Source of the DNA: Rugalucina vietnamica
Taxonomy: Eukaryota; Mollusca; Bivalvia; Lucinida; Lucinidae
Reading direction: 5' to 3'
Length of the DNA: 64,000 bases
Assembly: GCA_964017185.1 (NCBI GenBank)
Contig: OZ024873.1
Coordinates: 46,734,760-46,798,759, forward strand
Within the stretch, counting starts at the first letter, position 1; each line of letters opens with the position of its first letter. The notes below the pieces were generated by a model, which saw nothing but the letters and a program-made list of their open reading frames with translations, made no database searches and was not told the DNA's origin. A program made the translations under genes and the position numbers. Of the stretch, positions 40,641 through 52,881 are shown piece after piece.

Positions 40641-41270
40641 TTATACTCACCCTCATAAAGTACCATTTCTAATAGTGAACTTTATTCTACATCAAGGCAA
40701 ACTGAGTATGCCAATGCATGTGCACTTATAACCTCTAGACTGTTCGGAAAAAGTTTGCATCATTTTGATGAACACTTCTAAACACAATGGTACTTAAATA
40801 ATCTGAAGAATGGTTATCTGAGATTTTTGTGTTCGAAGTATTAGGCAGATTTGTTTCATGACTATACACAGAAGCATTTTCTAGTTAATAATTGTACTGT
40901 AATTCACAGTGTCATCATTTCTTGAATTAGTGCCTGTATTATTTCAGGACTTCATGCCGGCATCATTTCCGGACTGTCATTTGCATGTATTCTTTAAAGT
41001 CTTTATGCCGGCTTCCTTTCCGGACTTGTTGCCCACTCGCTGATGAGACTTGGTGCCCACTCACTGATGGAACTTGTTGCCCACTCGCTGATGGGGCTTA
41101 ATGCTGGCTTCTTTTCCACACTTTGTGCCCACTCACTGATGGGACTTAATGCCGGCCTCCTTTCCGGACTTTGTGCCCACTCGCTGATGGGACTTGTCTA
41201 TGATTCATACTTACCTGTCCTCCAGTCTGTCCCCTTACTCTGTGAATTTTTCAGGTCTGAAAATATAAAA
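40640..41270 (-). mobile_element. Decayed second copy of the Helentron 5' coding part
   Basis: 40640-40790 resembles 39105-39260 of the intact frame (AAGTACCATTTCTAATAGTG..., ATCAAGGCAAACTGAGTATG). 40920-41260 resembles 39780-40060, with several GCCGGC...TTTCCGGACTT and GCCCACTCGCTGATGG repeats (the SPISEWAQSPE units) and the same TCATACTTACCTGTCCTCCA 5' block. The stretch between these parts is deleted. Too diverged to code. Confidence 0.7.
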
Positions 41271-41439
41271 GAAATCATTTAAATCTAAGCATCTACACCA
41301 AAAAAGCACTGTGTTATGCATCAAAAGCTACCAAGTGGATGCACAAATCAGCTGCAAAAACCCACAGACTCTTCATGTGACCTGGAAAATTTAACAATTT
41401 TTTTTGCTTCCAAATGAAATTCATTTTTGACTAATCAAA

Positions 41440-41530
41440 TTTTCAACGGCTCTTGATTGATAATCAGTTCCACACCAGGAACAGTATCAAGAATACTGCA
41501 TTAAAATCTGTCTGCACAATTGAGCATGTC
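41440..41530 (-). mobile_element. Third, short Helentron 5' fragment
   Basis: TCTTGATTGATAATCAGTTC, CACACCAGGAACAGTATCAA and GCATTAAAATCTGTCTG match 39455-39545 of the intact frame. Its position is out of order relative to the second copy, so it is a separate piece or a rearrangement. It abuts a family A array. Confidence 0.6.
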
Positions 41531-43791
41531 GGACATCTTGGTCAAGTGACCTGGACAATTTACATAGTTTTAGGTCCCACTTTCTAAGGAGGCTCCACAT
41601 GCAGTTTGGCTTTGATTGGCCAAGCAATTTTCGACAAGAGGATGCCTGACTATTTCTATCAATTACATTTATAAAAGCCCTGAGACAGGGGCAGATAACC
41701 CCCTGGGACTAAGAAGATTTTTAAAGGTTTTGCTATATATAGCCATGGCGGCCATCTTGGTCATATGACCTAGACCATTTATCCAAACTTTCGTTCACCC
41801 TTCCTAAGGATCCTCTGCACAGTTGGCTTTGATTAGCCAAGAGGTTTCGGAGAAGAAATAATTTGAATATTATGGTCATATACATGTATACAGCCTCAGG
41901 GCAGAAGCAGACAACCCCTTGGGCCCATAATATTTTCAGAAGCATAAATCTTCTGTCCGTTTGCTCATTCCTAGCAAGTTTTCGGACATTAAATTACATT
42001 TTCATATTTTCCCCCATTCAAATGAATGGGAAACCTAACATGACCTTGCCATTACATAGTTCAAGGTCATCACAGGGTCATGATTTATACAAACTTTGTA
42101 GAGCTCCATTGCCTGATGCTTCATGCCAAGTTTTAAAATCATAGGCCTTCTGGTTCTGAAAAAGAAATTTTTTAAACATTTTTAAAGGTTTTTGCTATTT
42201 ATAGACATGGTGGCCATCTTGGTCATGTGACCTTGACCATTTATACAAACTTACATCCACTCTTCCTATTGATGCTCCACATAAAGTTTGGCTTTAATTG
42301 GCCAAGCGGTTTCAGAGAAGAAGATGTTTGAATATTATGGTCATACACATGTATATAGCCCCGGGGCAGGGGCAGACAACTGTCTGGGCCCAAAATATTT
42401 TCATTTACATAAATCATCTGTCCATTTGCTCATTCCTAGCAAGTTTTTTGACAATATATGACATTTTACTATTTTTTCATGGGCAGCCTAAGTTGACCTT
42501 GCCATAAAAAAGGTCAAGGTCATCCCAGGGTCATGATTTATACAAACTTTGTAGAGCTCCATTGCCTGATGCTTCATGCCAAGTTTCAAAATCATACGCC
42601 TGCTACTTCTGGAGAAGAAGATGTTTTAAGGTTTTTGCTATTTATAGTCATGGCGGCCATCTTGGTCATGTGACCTTAACCATTTATACAAATTATCATT
42701 CTCTCTTCCTATTGATGCTCCACATAAAGTTTGGCTTTAATTGGCCAAACGGTTTCAGAGGAGAAGATGTTTGAATATTATGGTCATACTCATGTATATA
42801 GCCCCAGGGCAGGGGCAGACAACCCTTGTGGCCCAAAATATTTTCATAAACACAAATCATCTGTCCATTTGCTCATTCCGAGCAAGTTTTTTACCAATAT
42901 ATGATTTTTTCCTATTTTTTTCCCATTCAAATTCATGGACGGCCTAAGTTGATCTTGCTAAAAAAAGGTCAAGGTCATCCCAGGGTCATGATTTATACAA
43001 ACTTTGTAGAGCTCCATTGCCTGATGCTTCATGCCAAGTTTTAAAATCATAGGCCTACTAGTTCTGGAGAAGAAGATTTTTTAAGGTTTTTGCTATTTAT
43101 AGCCATGGCGGCCATCTTGGTCATGTGATCTTGACCATTTATACAAGCTATCATTCACTCTTCCTAATGATGCTCCACATAAAGTTTGGCTTTAATTGGC
43201 CAAGCGGTTTCAGAGAAGAAAATGTTTGAATATTATGGTCATACACATGTATATAGCCCCGGGACAGGGGCAGACACCCCTCTGGGCCAAAAATATTTTC
43301 ATAAACATAAATCAACTGTCCATTTGCTCATTCCTAGCAAGTTTTTTGCTATTATATGACATTTTCCTATTTTTTCCAATTCAAATGCATGGGCAGCCTA
43401 AGTTGACCTTGCCATAAAAAGGTCAAGGTCATCCCAGGGTCATGATTTATACAAACTTTGTAGAGCTCTATTGCCTGATGCTTCATGCCAAGTTTCAAAA
43501 TCATAGGCCTTCTGGTTCTGGAGGAGAAGATTTTTAAAGGTTTTTGCTATTTATAGCCATGGCCGCCATCTTGGTCATGTGACCTGGACCATTTATACAA
43601 ACTTTCGTTCCCCCTTCCTAAGGATGCTCCACGTGAAGTTTGGCTTCGATTGGCCTTGTGGTTTCAGAGGAGAAGATCTTTGAAATTGTGAACGACGGAC
43701 GACGGACGACGGACGACGACGGACGACGACGGACGACGGAGCATGGGTATACTATAAGCTCACCTGTGAGCCTTCGGCTCAGGTGAGCTAA
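41530..43791 (+). mobile_element. Family A tandem-repeat element with intact 3' end, 5' end missing
   Basis: Five units of about 455 bp carry GGCCATCTTGGTCA at about 41750, 42210, 42655, 43105 and 43565, each with AAGGTCATCNCAGGGTCATG, TGCTTCATGCCAAGTTT, GGCTTTAATTGGCCAAGCGG and TGTTTGAATATTATGGTCAT. After a GACGGAC-type microsatellite (43691-43740) come ACTATA and a bulged hairpin (43757-43789: AGCTCACC...GGTGAGCT) ending in TAA. The left border abuts a Helentron fragment instead of the family 5' end. Confidence 0.75.
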
Positions 43792-43899
43792 AAAACATGA
43801 TAGTAGCTAGTACATATACTCGGAGGAAAAAGTTTAGTCAGTAACTTTTGCCGGTGAGCATATATGGATGTATGCACGTGTATGCCTAACAAAGGTGGC

Positions 43900-44640
43900 T
43901 GGCTATACTTTCATGCATGACAATGTCAGTCAGTGGAAAGCTATACTTTCATGCATGACAATTTCAGTGGCTAGCTAGATTTTCATGCATGACAATGTCA
44001 GTCCGTGGAAAGCCATACTTTCATGCATGACAGTGTCAGTCAGTGGCTAGACAGAATTTCGTGCATGATGGGGCTAGCTAGAATTCCATGCATGGCAATG
44101 CCTGTCACAGGTGCCTAGCTATACTGTCATGACAATGCCTGTCATCTGTGGCTAAGTTTCATGCATGACAAGCAAGCAAGCATTTGGCAAGCAAGACTTT
44201 CGTATCATAGCCTACAGGACGTCCATACATGACCATGCCACAGGGGACAAGCTAGACTTCCGTGCATGACAATGCCCGTCACAGTTGGCTAGCTAGACTT
44301 TCATACATGGCAATGCCCGTCTTATGTGGCTCACTAGACATTTATGCATGACAATGCATGTACCATGGCTAGTTAGATTTTCGTGCATGATAATGCCTGT
44401 CACGTGGCTAGCTAGACTTTCATGCATGATAATGCCTGTCACATTGCTAGCTAGACTTTCATGTATAATGTCTATCACGTGGCTAGCTAGACTTTCATAC
44501 ATGACAATGCCTGTCACGTGGCTAGCTAGACTTTCATGCATGGCAATGCCTGACATGTGTTTAGCTACTTTCATACATGATAATGCCTGTCACATGGCTA
44601 GACTTTCGTGCACGATGCCTGTCATGTGGCTAGCTTTTCA
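43900..44640 (+). repeat. Degenerate flank of the 39-bp satellite
   Basis: Irregular copies of TTTCATGCATGACAATG(C/T)C plus GGCTAGCTAGA with variable spacing; probably older or mixed-length units at the edge of the homogenised array. Confidence 0.75.
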
Positions 44641-46622
44641 TGCATGATAATGCCCGTCACGTACCTAGCTAGACTTTCATACATGATATGCCAGTCACTT
44701 GGCTAGTTAGACTTTCATACATGATAATGCCAGTCACTTGGCTAGTTAGACTTTCATACATGATAATGCCAGTCACTTGGCTAGTTAGACTTTCATACAT
44801 GATAATGCCAGTCACTTGGCTAGTTAGACTTTCATACATGATAATGCCAGTCACTTGGCTAGCTAGACTTTCATACATGATAATGCCAGTCACTTGGCTA
44901 GTTAGACTTTCATACATGATAATGCCAGTCACTTGGCTAGTTAGACTTTCATACATGATAATGCCAGTCATTTGGCTAGTTAGACTTTCATACATGATAA
45001 TGCCAGTCACTTGGCTAGTTAGACTTTCATACATGATTATGCCAGTCACTTGGCTAGTTAGACTTTCATACATGATAATGCCAGTCATTTGGCTAGTTAG
45101 ACGTTCATACATGATAATGCCAGTCACTTAGCTAGCTAGACTTTCATACATGATAATGCCAGTCACTTGGCTAGTTAGACTTTCATACATGATAATGCCA
45201 GTCACTTGGCTAGTTAGACTTTCATACATGATAATGCCAGTCACTTGGCTAGTTAGACGTTCATACATGATAATGCCAGTCACTTGGCTAGCTAGACTTT
45301 CATACATGATAATGCCAGTCATTTGGCTAGTTAGACTTTCATACATGATAATGCCAGTCACTTGGCTAGTTAGACTTTCATACATGATAATGCCAGTCAC
45401 TTAGCTAGCTAGACTTTCATACATGATAATGTCAGTCACTTGGCTAGTTAGACTTTCATACTTGATAATGCCAGTCACTTGGCTAGTTAGACTTTCATAC
45501 ATGATAATGCCAGTCATTTGGCTAGTTAGACGTTCATACATGATAATGCCAGTCACTTAGCTAGCTAGACTTTCATACATGATAATGCCAGTCATTTGGC
45601 TAGTTAGACTTTCATACATGATAATGCCAGTCACTTGGCTAGCTAGACTTTCATACATGATAATGCCAGTCACTTGGCTAGTTAGACTTTCATACATGAT
45701 AATGCCAGTCACTTGGCTAGTTAGACTTTCATACATGATAATGCCAGTCATTTGGCTAGTTAGACTTTCATACATGATAATGCCAGTCATTTGGCTAGTT
45801 AGACTTTCATACATGATAATGCCAGTCATTTGGCTAGTTAGACTTTCATACATGATAATGCCAGTCATTTGGCTAGTTAGACTTTCATACATGATAATGC
45901 CAGTCATTTGGCTAGTTAGACTTTCATACATGATAATGCCAGTCACTTGGCTAGTTAGACGTTCATACATGATAATGCCAGTCACTTGGCTAGCTAGACT
46001 TTCATACATGATAATGCCAGTCATTTGGCTAGTTAGACTTTCATACATGATAATGCCAGTCACTTGGCTAGTTAGACTTTCATACATGATAATGCCAGTC
46101 ACTTGGCTAGTTAGACTTTCATACATGATAATGCCAGTCACTTGGCTAGTTAGACTTTCATACTTGATAATGCCAGTCACTTGGCTAGTTAGACTTTCAT
46201 ACATGATAATGCCAGTCATTTGGCTAGTTAGACGTTCATACATGATAATGCCAGTCACTTAGCTAGCTAGACTTTCATACATGATAATGCCAGTCATTTG
46301 GCTAGTTAGACTTTCATACATGATAATGCCAGTCACTTGGCTAGCTAGACTTTCATACATGATAATGCCAGTCACTTGGCTAGTTAGACTTTCATACATG
46401 ATAATGCCAGTCATTTGGCTAGTTAGACTTTCATACATGATAATGCCAGTCATTTGGCTAGTTAGACTTTCATACATGATAATGCCAGTCATTTGGCTAG
46501 TTAGACTTTCATACATGATAATGCCAGTCATTTGGCTAGTTAGACTTTCATACATGATAATGCCAGTCATTTGGCTAGTTAGACTTTCATACATGATAAT
46601 GCCAGTCATTTGGCTAGTTAGT
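44641..46622 (+). repeat. 39-bp tandem satellite array
   Basis: About 50 units of ATGATAATGCCAGTCACTTG + GCTAGTTAGACTTTCATAC (39 bp) in strict register. Variants include CATTTGG for CACTTGG, GACGTTC for GACTTTC, and TTAGCTAGC. Marker variants repeat at 273, 156 and 702 bp, all multiples of 39. Because 39 is divisible by 3, long repetitive open frames appear on both strands; they are not genes. Confidence 0.95.
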
Positions 46623-47360
46623 CACGTGGCTCACTAGACTTTTATGCATGATAATGTCATATGGCTATCTCGACTTTCATAGATTGCCAAGTAACAACTT
46701 CACACACAACAGTGTCACAGCTAGCAAATAAGACAATGCCACTGGTGCCTAGCTAGGCTAGGTGGCTTATTACATGCAGACTTTCGTTCTGATTGGGTCA
46801 TTTCTTGGTCATTGCTTACTTTTACCTTGACAATATGTGTCAGCTGGGCAAACCTTCCAGAGACATGTTACAAGCATGCGCGGATCCAGAAATTTTCATG
46901 AGAGGGGGTCCAACGAAAATGGTAATTTTTGGTCACAGACGAGGGGGGTCCAACCCCCAAAAAATCCCGAAATAACTTTTTTTTAGGTAAAATTTTCAAA
47001 CTCAAGGGGGGGCACAGTGCTCTTAACTTTTCAAAAAATCTAAGTTAAGAGGTAACAAAATATCATTCTAATTAACACACACTACGAACTAAAGCAACAC
47101 ACCAAACTGCTGAAATAACCATGTCAAATCTATCACTGGTGATGTCATTTAAGTGTTTAGATTGTTGCAAAGTATTTTTGATCATTTACGGTTAAGTTTT
47201 AATGTGTCTAATGCAGAAATGATGTGGTGAATTGATGTAAAATACCAACACACTATTCAAGCAGTGTGCGTTTATGCACGTGGATTTCAGAAACCACCGG
47301 GGTGTGCGCTTATTGGAGCATGTGCGCTAATTAGAATGAATATGGTATGTTCATGAAACA
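46623..47360. other. Non-genic stretch after the satellite
   Basis: It contains a G-rich block (46880-47020) with CAGAAATTTTCATGAGAGGG and GAGGGGGGTCCAACCCCC, which looks like one end of a dispersed element. Nothing else is recognised. Confidence 0.4.
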
Positions 47361-47361
47361 T

Positions 47362-47604
47362 TTTTTTTTTTTAATTCAGTTTTACATCCCTTTCAAGATT
47401 ATTTCAGCTCATATAAGACGAGCCAATCAGTAGGTGGGGCAAAACTGGGAGAACCACAAGAAAAACCATCTGGCACACCTGCAAGCAGAACTTAGCTTGT
47501 CTCACATGTGGCCAGTGCTGGAATTGAACCCACACCAGACACAGCGGCGAGATGATCAATGATTAAGAAACAGCGCTCTTAACCACTCTGCAAAGGGGGT
47601 CGCC
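47362..47604 (-). mobile_element. tRNA-derived SINE, copy 1
   Basis: Reading the minus strand: GGCGACCCCCTTTGCAGAGT, GGTTAAGAGCGCTG (A-box-like), GTGGGTTCAATTCCAGCA (B-box-like), then CAAGCTAAGTTCTGCTTGCA, ATTGGCTCGTC and a T/A-rich tail. A second copy is at 55222-55491. Confidence 0.65.
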
Positions 47605-49072
47605 CATGAAAGAAATTTGCAGACTTGAGGATCAACTGCTATCAGCTTCATTACAAGTTTTATTCGGATGCAGTGTCCTGTAAAATCTCGGATTAGATCA
47701 ACACAAGGGAGCTCCATAATTTAAGATGCATGCAAAACTGGAGTTGACATAAAAACACTTAAAACTGCTAGGGGAACTAACTTTAATAATAATTTCACCA
47801 AATAGCTACATAAAGAACTACTAAAACAAAAGGCTTCAATACAGAGAAAAAACTTGCTTCTTACTGCTATAAGCAAACAACGAAAATGCAGTCTGCTGCT
47901 TTATTGAAGTAGCAAAGGGTGCCAGAGTTATACAACATATGAGTCATATGGTGGGTTAAATTACATGTAGTTACAATATCATACCCGGAAGTCGGGTCAG
48001 CACTAATATTTGTCTTCAATAGCAACACTTTACAGACACATTCGCAGAGACTTCAAGTCTAAAGACATGCCTCTGATAATGTTTTTTTTCCTAATACTTT
48101 TTGTGTGGAGGGCGACATGAAAATAATTTTCATGTTAAAATCTTGATCTTAGTTTGTCCTAATAGGACCTGAAATTTTTTTTGAAAATTAGTGAACAGAT
48201 GTAAAATAAAAATTTGAATAGGGATTTTGGATTGTCAAGGGAGATAATGGATGATCTTTTTGAAAATTTTTACTTGGTTCTGACAAAAAATCCCTATTCA
48301 AAAATGTTTTTTGACTGTTTTATTTGTAAACCGATTTTCAAAATTTTTGCTGCACATTTTGAGGAAAATGTAATGCTTAATTCTGACAAGAAAATACAAC
48401 ATCTTCATTTAAACAGTTGTAAAAGATCTGACAAAAAACATTATCAGACACTAGAAAACTTAGTTCAATTAAAGGCAGGGAAGGGCTTCAAAACAATGAG
48501 ATTATCCATAAGAGGCTTATAGGATACTAATATGTATCAAGGCATTAGCTTTGAAAAAATATTTGTTTTTCTCATAAAACCTAATCCTCACTGTCATGTT
48601 GGGAGAAAACTTCTGCTAGAAAAAGAACTGAACAATAAAGAAAATTCAGCTGCAAAATAAGTACACTATTTACATCAAACAACTCTACATTATCTCACAA
48701 AATTACAGAAAATAAAATTTTCAAGCCTATTTGAATAATGCCCATCATATTGTTAGGAGCCCTAAAATATGAATCACACCACAATATCTGACTTTAAAGA
48801 TTCCAACAAGAGCTAGAAACTTCTAATAAAAAGTATGAAGACTGTATTACCGGTATTACATTGGTATCAATGTAATACCGGTATCAATGTAACTAAACCA
48901 AAAGCATAGGTCCGCTCTATTAGCAAGTCAGCAACTTTATTAAATGTTCCTTTAGAAATAGACAGTACAACCCACACTTCCTAAAATAAAATTGCAAATT
49001 TTAAACCTGTAACTATCTTCTGAGGCTGCATATCCTAGTGTGTGTCAAACCTGCTTGAAGTTAGTATATAAT
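47605..49072. other. AT-rich non-genic stretch
   Basis: No recognised gene or repeat family. A 102-codon frame at 48214-48522 has no family features. A short palindromic duplication (TACCGGTATTACATTGGTAT, then AATGTAATACCGGTATCAAT) lies near 48848-48895. Confidence 0.4.
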
Positions 49073-49309
49073 TTGAGCCACAACACAAGAAAACCAGTCT
49101 TCAGGGTTTTCGACCAGATGAGACACAATGGATCTGTACGGTCTCAGAAGCAGGCTAGAGGCTTGAAATTTTGGCTACAAGTAGAAGAGGAATTGTACTA
49201 TCCGAGTAGCGATAACAAAGACTCTGATCATCTGTGCAGTTACTGAACAGCTGATCTGGGCCGTTGTTTTCACATATGCAAAAATCTGGTTTTCTCATGA
49301 TGTGGTTCA
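49073..49309. mobile_element. MITE family D, copy 6 (degenerate)
   Basis: TTTGAGCC, AGAAAACCAG, CAGAAGCAGGCTAGAGGCTT, GAATTGTACTATCCGAGTAG, a decayed central palindrome and GGTTTTCTCATGATGTGGTT in family order. Confidence 0.6.
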
Positions 49310-49761
49310 TTTCTAAAATCTAGACTTCCTGTCTTTTATAAATCAAATGAAAAAATAAAGTTTCCTACGAAATTTCACCTATGTTGTACTATTCAACTAT
49401 ATAATGTCAACCTAAAACAAAATACAGCTTTGCACTATAACAAAGATGAATGGTAAAAAAATAAACTTATCAAACTTGAAAATTTTAACGCTAAAGAAGG
49501 TAACTTTATATGAATATCAATACTTTTTAACACTTCATTTGACAGTCATTTTATATTTGCTCAAGTTTTACTATTCTTAAGCGTATGCATTCAAAAGATA
49601 AAAGCACAACAGATAAGGAGATCCAATTAGATGAGAATTACTTTAGATGAGAATTTTCATCCATCATACTCAACAGAAGAAGTATGGAACATCAAACCTC
49701 CTATTAAAACAGACATTATCTACAAGATGGCACACATTAGATACAATAGCACCCAAACATA

Positions 49762-49984
49762 TGAGCCGCCTCATGAGAAAACCAACAATGTTGTTTCCAA
49801 ACAGGTCCAACTCAAACTGACCTGTGCAATCGCAGAAAAATGCTAGAAGCTTGAAATTTCGGATTTAAGTAGAAGAGGAACTATACTATCCAAGTAGCGA
49901 AAACAAAGGTGCTGATCAGCTTCGCAATTACTGCGCATTTGTTTTCGCCTATGCAGATTGTTGGTTTTCTAACGAGGCGGCTCA
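49762..49984. mobile_element. MITE family D, copy 7
   Basis: Ends TGAGCCGCCTCATGAGAAAA and GGTTTTCTAACGAGGCGGCT. The right arm of the palindrome is shortened (GATCAGCTTCGCAATTACTG then CGCATTTG). Confidence 0.7.
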
Positions 49985-50690
49985 TAGACTTAACTAGTAC
50001 ATATTGTCAACTGCATTTTGAGCTAAGCTGTCAAGAGCTGCACTCGCCAAATACCAGAACATGGAAGAACATAGCACTAACATGTAACTGAGTATTTATA
50101 CTAACCATTAAATGCAATGTCACAAGGCTAAGGATATTTTTACAACATTATAATACCCTCATTACACAACAGTTGGAAGGAACACACTAGTCGATTAACC
50201 ATAAAGTAGCACATCTTTATTTCAAAAACGTAAGTCCGAAGGAAGCAAATAGCACATCTTATCTTCAAAAACTTTTAAATGTAATATAAGCAGCACTATT
50301 CAACAATGAATACCAACATGATTTCATTAGCAATGATTCAAGGAAAACAACAATGAATAAAATTTTAAGTCTGTTTCAGTTACGCATATGAAGACTTTCT
50401 GAAGTACCGTTCTGTTTCGCATTATAAAAAGTCTAAAATATTATTACTAAGTCTAAAATATATCTAAACCAATGTAGACTTGATAATCCTGGCACCACCA
50501 ATCTGATCAGTCTTGTCTGTCAGATCAGATCTGTGAACAAAAATTAAGTTTTGATCCCTATCAAAGTTTGAGTAGTATATTAAGCTATATTTCAACAGAA
50601 AAGGTGGCTGACCATAAATACATGTATGTTCTATAAAATTTCATCAGTTTTGGAAGGCTATGAATTTCATTATTATGTTTAACTGCCATT
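49985..50690. other. AT-rich non-genic stretch
   Basis: No recognised gene or repeat. A local duplication GTCTAAAATAT occurs near 50430-50465. Confidence 0.35.
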
Positions 50691-52881
50691 TGAGCCGCCC
50701 CATGGCAAAACCAACCAGAGGACCAATGGTCCTGTAAACGCTCACCTGAGATCTGCTGCATATACCAATGAACACGTTTGAATATTATGGTATTTAACCC
50801 CAGTGCAGGGGCAGATGAAGCCCTTGGGCCATTTTCTTTTTTTCAGAATAATCAATATTCTGTCCATTTGCCAATTTCCTGCTGGCTTTTCCCTTCAAAT
50901 GACATTTTAACAGTTTTTCCCATTCAAATGCATGGGCAACCCATGTTGACCTTGCCATATACTGGGTCAAGGTCATCACAGTGGAAAGATTTATATATAC
51001 ATTGTAGTGCTTAGCCATTAATGCTTCACGCCAAGTTTCATGGAAATCTATTGGTTTCAGAAAAGAAGATTTTTGAAGGGTTTTTACCATATATGGGCAT
51101 TGCGGCCATCTTGTTCATGTGACCTAGATTATTAATATACACATTGGTTCCCCTATCCTATAGGTGCTTCACATAAAATTTGGCTTTAATTGGCCAAGTG
51201 GTTTCAGAGGAGATGATGTTTGAATATTATGGTAATATACATGTATATAGCCCCGGGGTGGGGCCAGATAAGCCCTTGGGTCCAATTTGTTTTCAGAATC
51301 ATTAATATTCAGTCCTACTGACCATTGCCTGCAAGATTTTCACCACAAATGACTTTTTAAAAGTTTTCCCAATTCAAATGCATTGGCAACCTATGTTGAC
51401 CTTGTCGTAAAATAAGTCAAGGTTACCACATGGTCATGATTTATATATACATTGGAGTACTTTAGCCATTGATGCTTCATGCCAAGTTTCTTTGAAATCG
51501 GTCCACCTGTTTTGGAGAAGAAGATATTTGAAGGGTTTTTTACCATATATGGGCATGGTGGCCATCTTGGTCATGTGAACTAGATTATTTATCTACAGAT
51601 TGATTCCCCCATTCTATAGATGCTTCACATAAAATTTGGCTTTGATTGGCCAAGCAGTTTCAGAGGAGAAGATGTTTGAATATTATGGTAATATACATGT
51701 ATAATGCCCAGGGGTGGGGGCAGATGAGCGCCTGGGGTCTAATTTTTTTTCAGAATCATTAATATTCAGTCCTACTGCCCATTTCCTGCAAGACATTCGC
51801 TTTAAATAACATTTTTAAAGTTTTCCCTATTAAAATGCATTGGTGACCTATGTTGACCTTGCCGTAAAAAAAGTCAAGGTCATCACAGGGTCATGATTTA
51901 TATATACATTGTAGTGCTTGAGCCATCGATGCTTCATGCCAAGTTTCGTTGAAATCGATCCACCGGTTCTGGAGAAGAAGATTTTTGAAGCGTTTTTACC
52001 ATATATGGGCATGGTGGCCATCTTGGTCATGTGACCTGGATTATTCATACACACATTGGTTACCTCTTCCTATTGATGCTTCACATAAAATTTGGCTTTG
52101 ATTGGCCAAGCGGTTTCAGAGGAGATGATGTTTGAATATTATGGTAATGTATATATTGCCCCGGGGTGGGGGCATATGAGCTCCTGGGGTCCAATTTTTT
52201 CAGAATCATTAATATTCAGTCTTACTGCCCATTTCTTGCAAGACTTTCACTTTAAAAGACATTTTAAAAGTTTTCCCCATTCAAATGCATTGGCGACCTA
52301 TGTTGACCTAGCCGTAAAATAGGTCAAGGTCATCACAGGGTCATGATTTATATACACATTGTAGAGCTTGAGCCATCAATGCTTCATGCCAAGTTTCGTT
52401 GAAATCGGTCCAACTGTTTTGGAGAAGAAGATTTTTGAAGAGTTTTTACCATATATGGGCATGGCGGCCATCTTGGTCATGTGACCTAGATTTCTTATAT
52501 ACACATTGGTTCCCCCTTCCTATAGATGCTTCACATAAAATTTGGCTTTGATTGGCCATGCGGTTTCAGAGGAGAAGATCTTTGAAATTGTGGACGGACG
52601 ACGGACGGACGCCGGATCATGGCCATCCTATAAGCTCACCTCGTGAGCCTAACAGCTCAGGTGAGCTAACAATCTGCATAGGCGAAAACAAAGGCGCAAA
52701 TCAGCTTCGCGGTTACCGCGAAGCTGATCAGTGCCTTTGTTTTCGCTACTCTGATAGTACAATTCCTCCTCTACTTAACTCCAAAATTTCAAGCTTCTAG
52801 CCTGCTTCTGTACTTGTACAGGCCGGTTTGTGTCGGACCTGTTCGGAAACCACATTGTTGGTTTTCCCACGAGGCGGCTCA
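50691..52881. mobile_element. MITE family D, copy 8, split by a family A insertion
   Basis: The left 24 bp (TGAGCCGCCCCATGGCAAAA, CCAA, ending 50714) and the rest from 52670 (CAATCTGCATAGGCGAAAAC ... GAGGCGGCTC, ending 52881) together match the family D consensus with no bases lost or repeated at the junction. The intervening 50715-52669 is the inserted family A element. Confidence 0.85.
50715..52669 (+). mobile_element. Complete family A tandem-repeat element inserted in MITE D
   Basis: 5' CCAGAGGACCAATGGTCCTG, then GCTCACCTGAG. Four units of about 455 bp follow, with (G/C)GGCCATCTTGTTCATG or GGTCATG blocks at about 51103, 51562, 52016 and 52470. Then come a GGACGGACGACGG microsatellite (52592-52613), CATCCTATA, and the bulged hairpin AGCTCACCT...AGGTGAGCT ending TAA. 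The 5' GCTCACCTGAG is complementary to the 3' CTCAGGTGAGC. No coding frame is conserved between units. Confidence 0.85.

Noticed and set aside
43691-43740. GACG microsatellite as an independent simple repeat
   Set aside because: The same type of repeat occurs just before the 3' hairpin in all the complete family ends, so it is treated as part of the elements.
44641-46622. CRISPR-like appearance of the regular 39-bp array, and the long frames on both strands
   Set aside because: Units abut with no unique spacers, and the organism is a eukaryote. The frames exist only because the unit length is divisible by three.
47362-47604. Possible tRNA gene on the minus strand
   Set aside because: A and B boxes are present but the cloverleaf does not close, and the body and tail recur at 55222-55491: a tRNA-derived SINE.
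48214-48522. 102-codon plus-strand frame in AT-rich DNA
   Set aside because: No domain, no splice context, and composition like the surroundings; not enough to call a gene.
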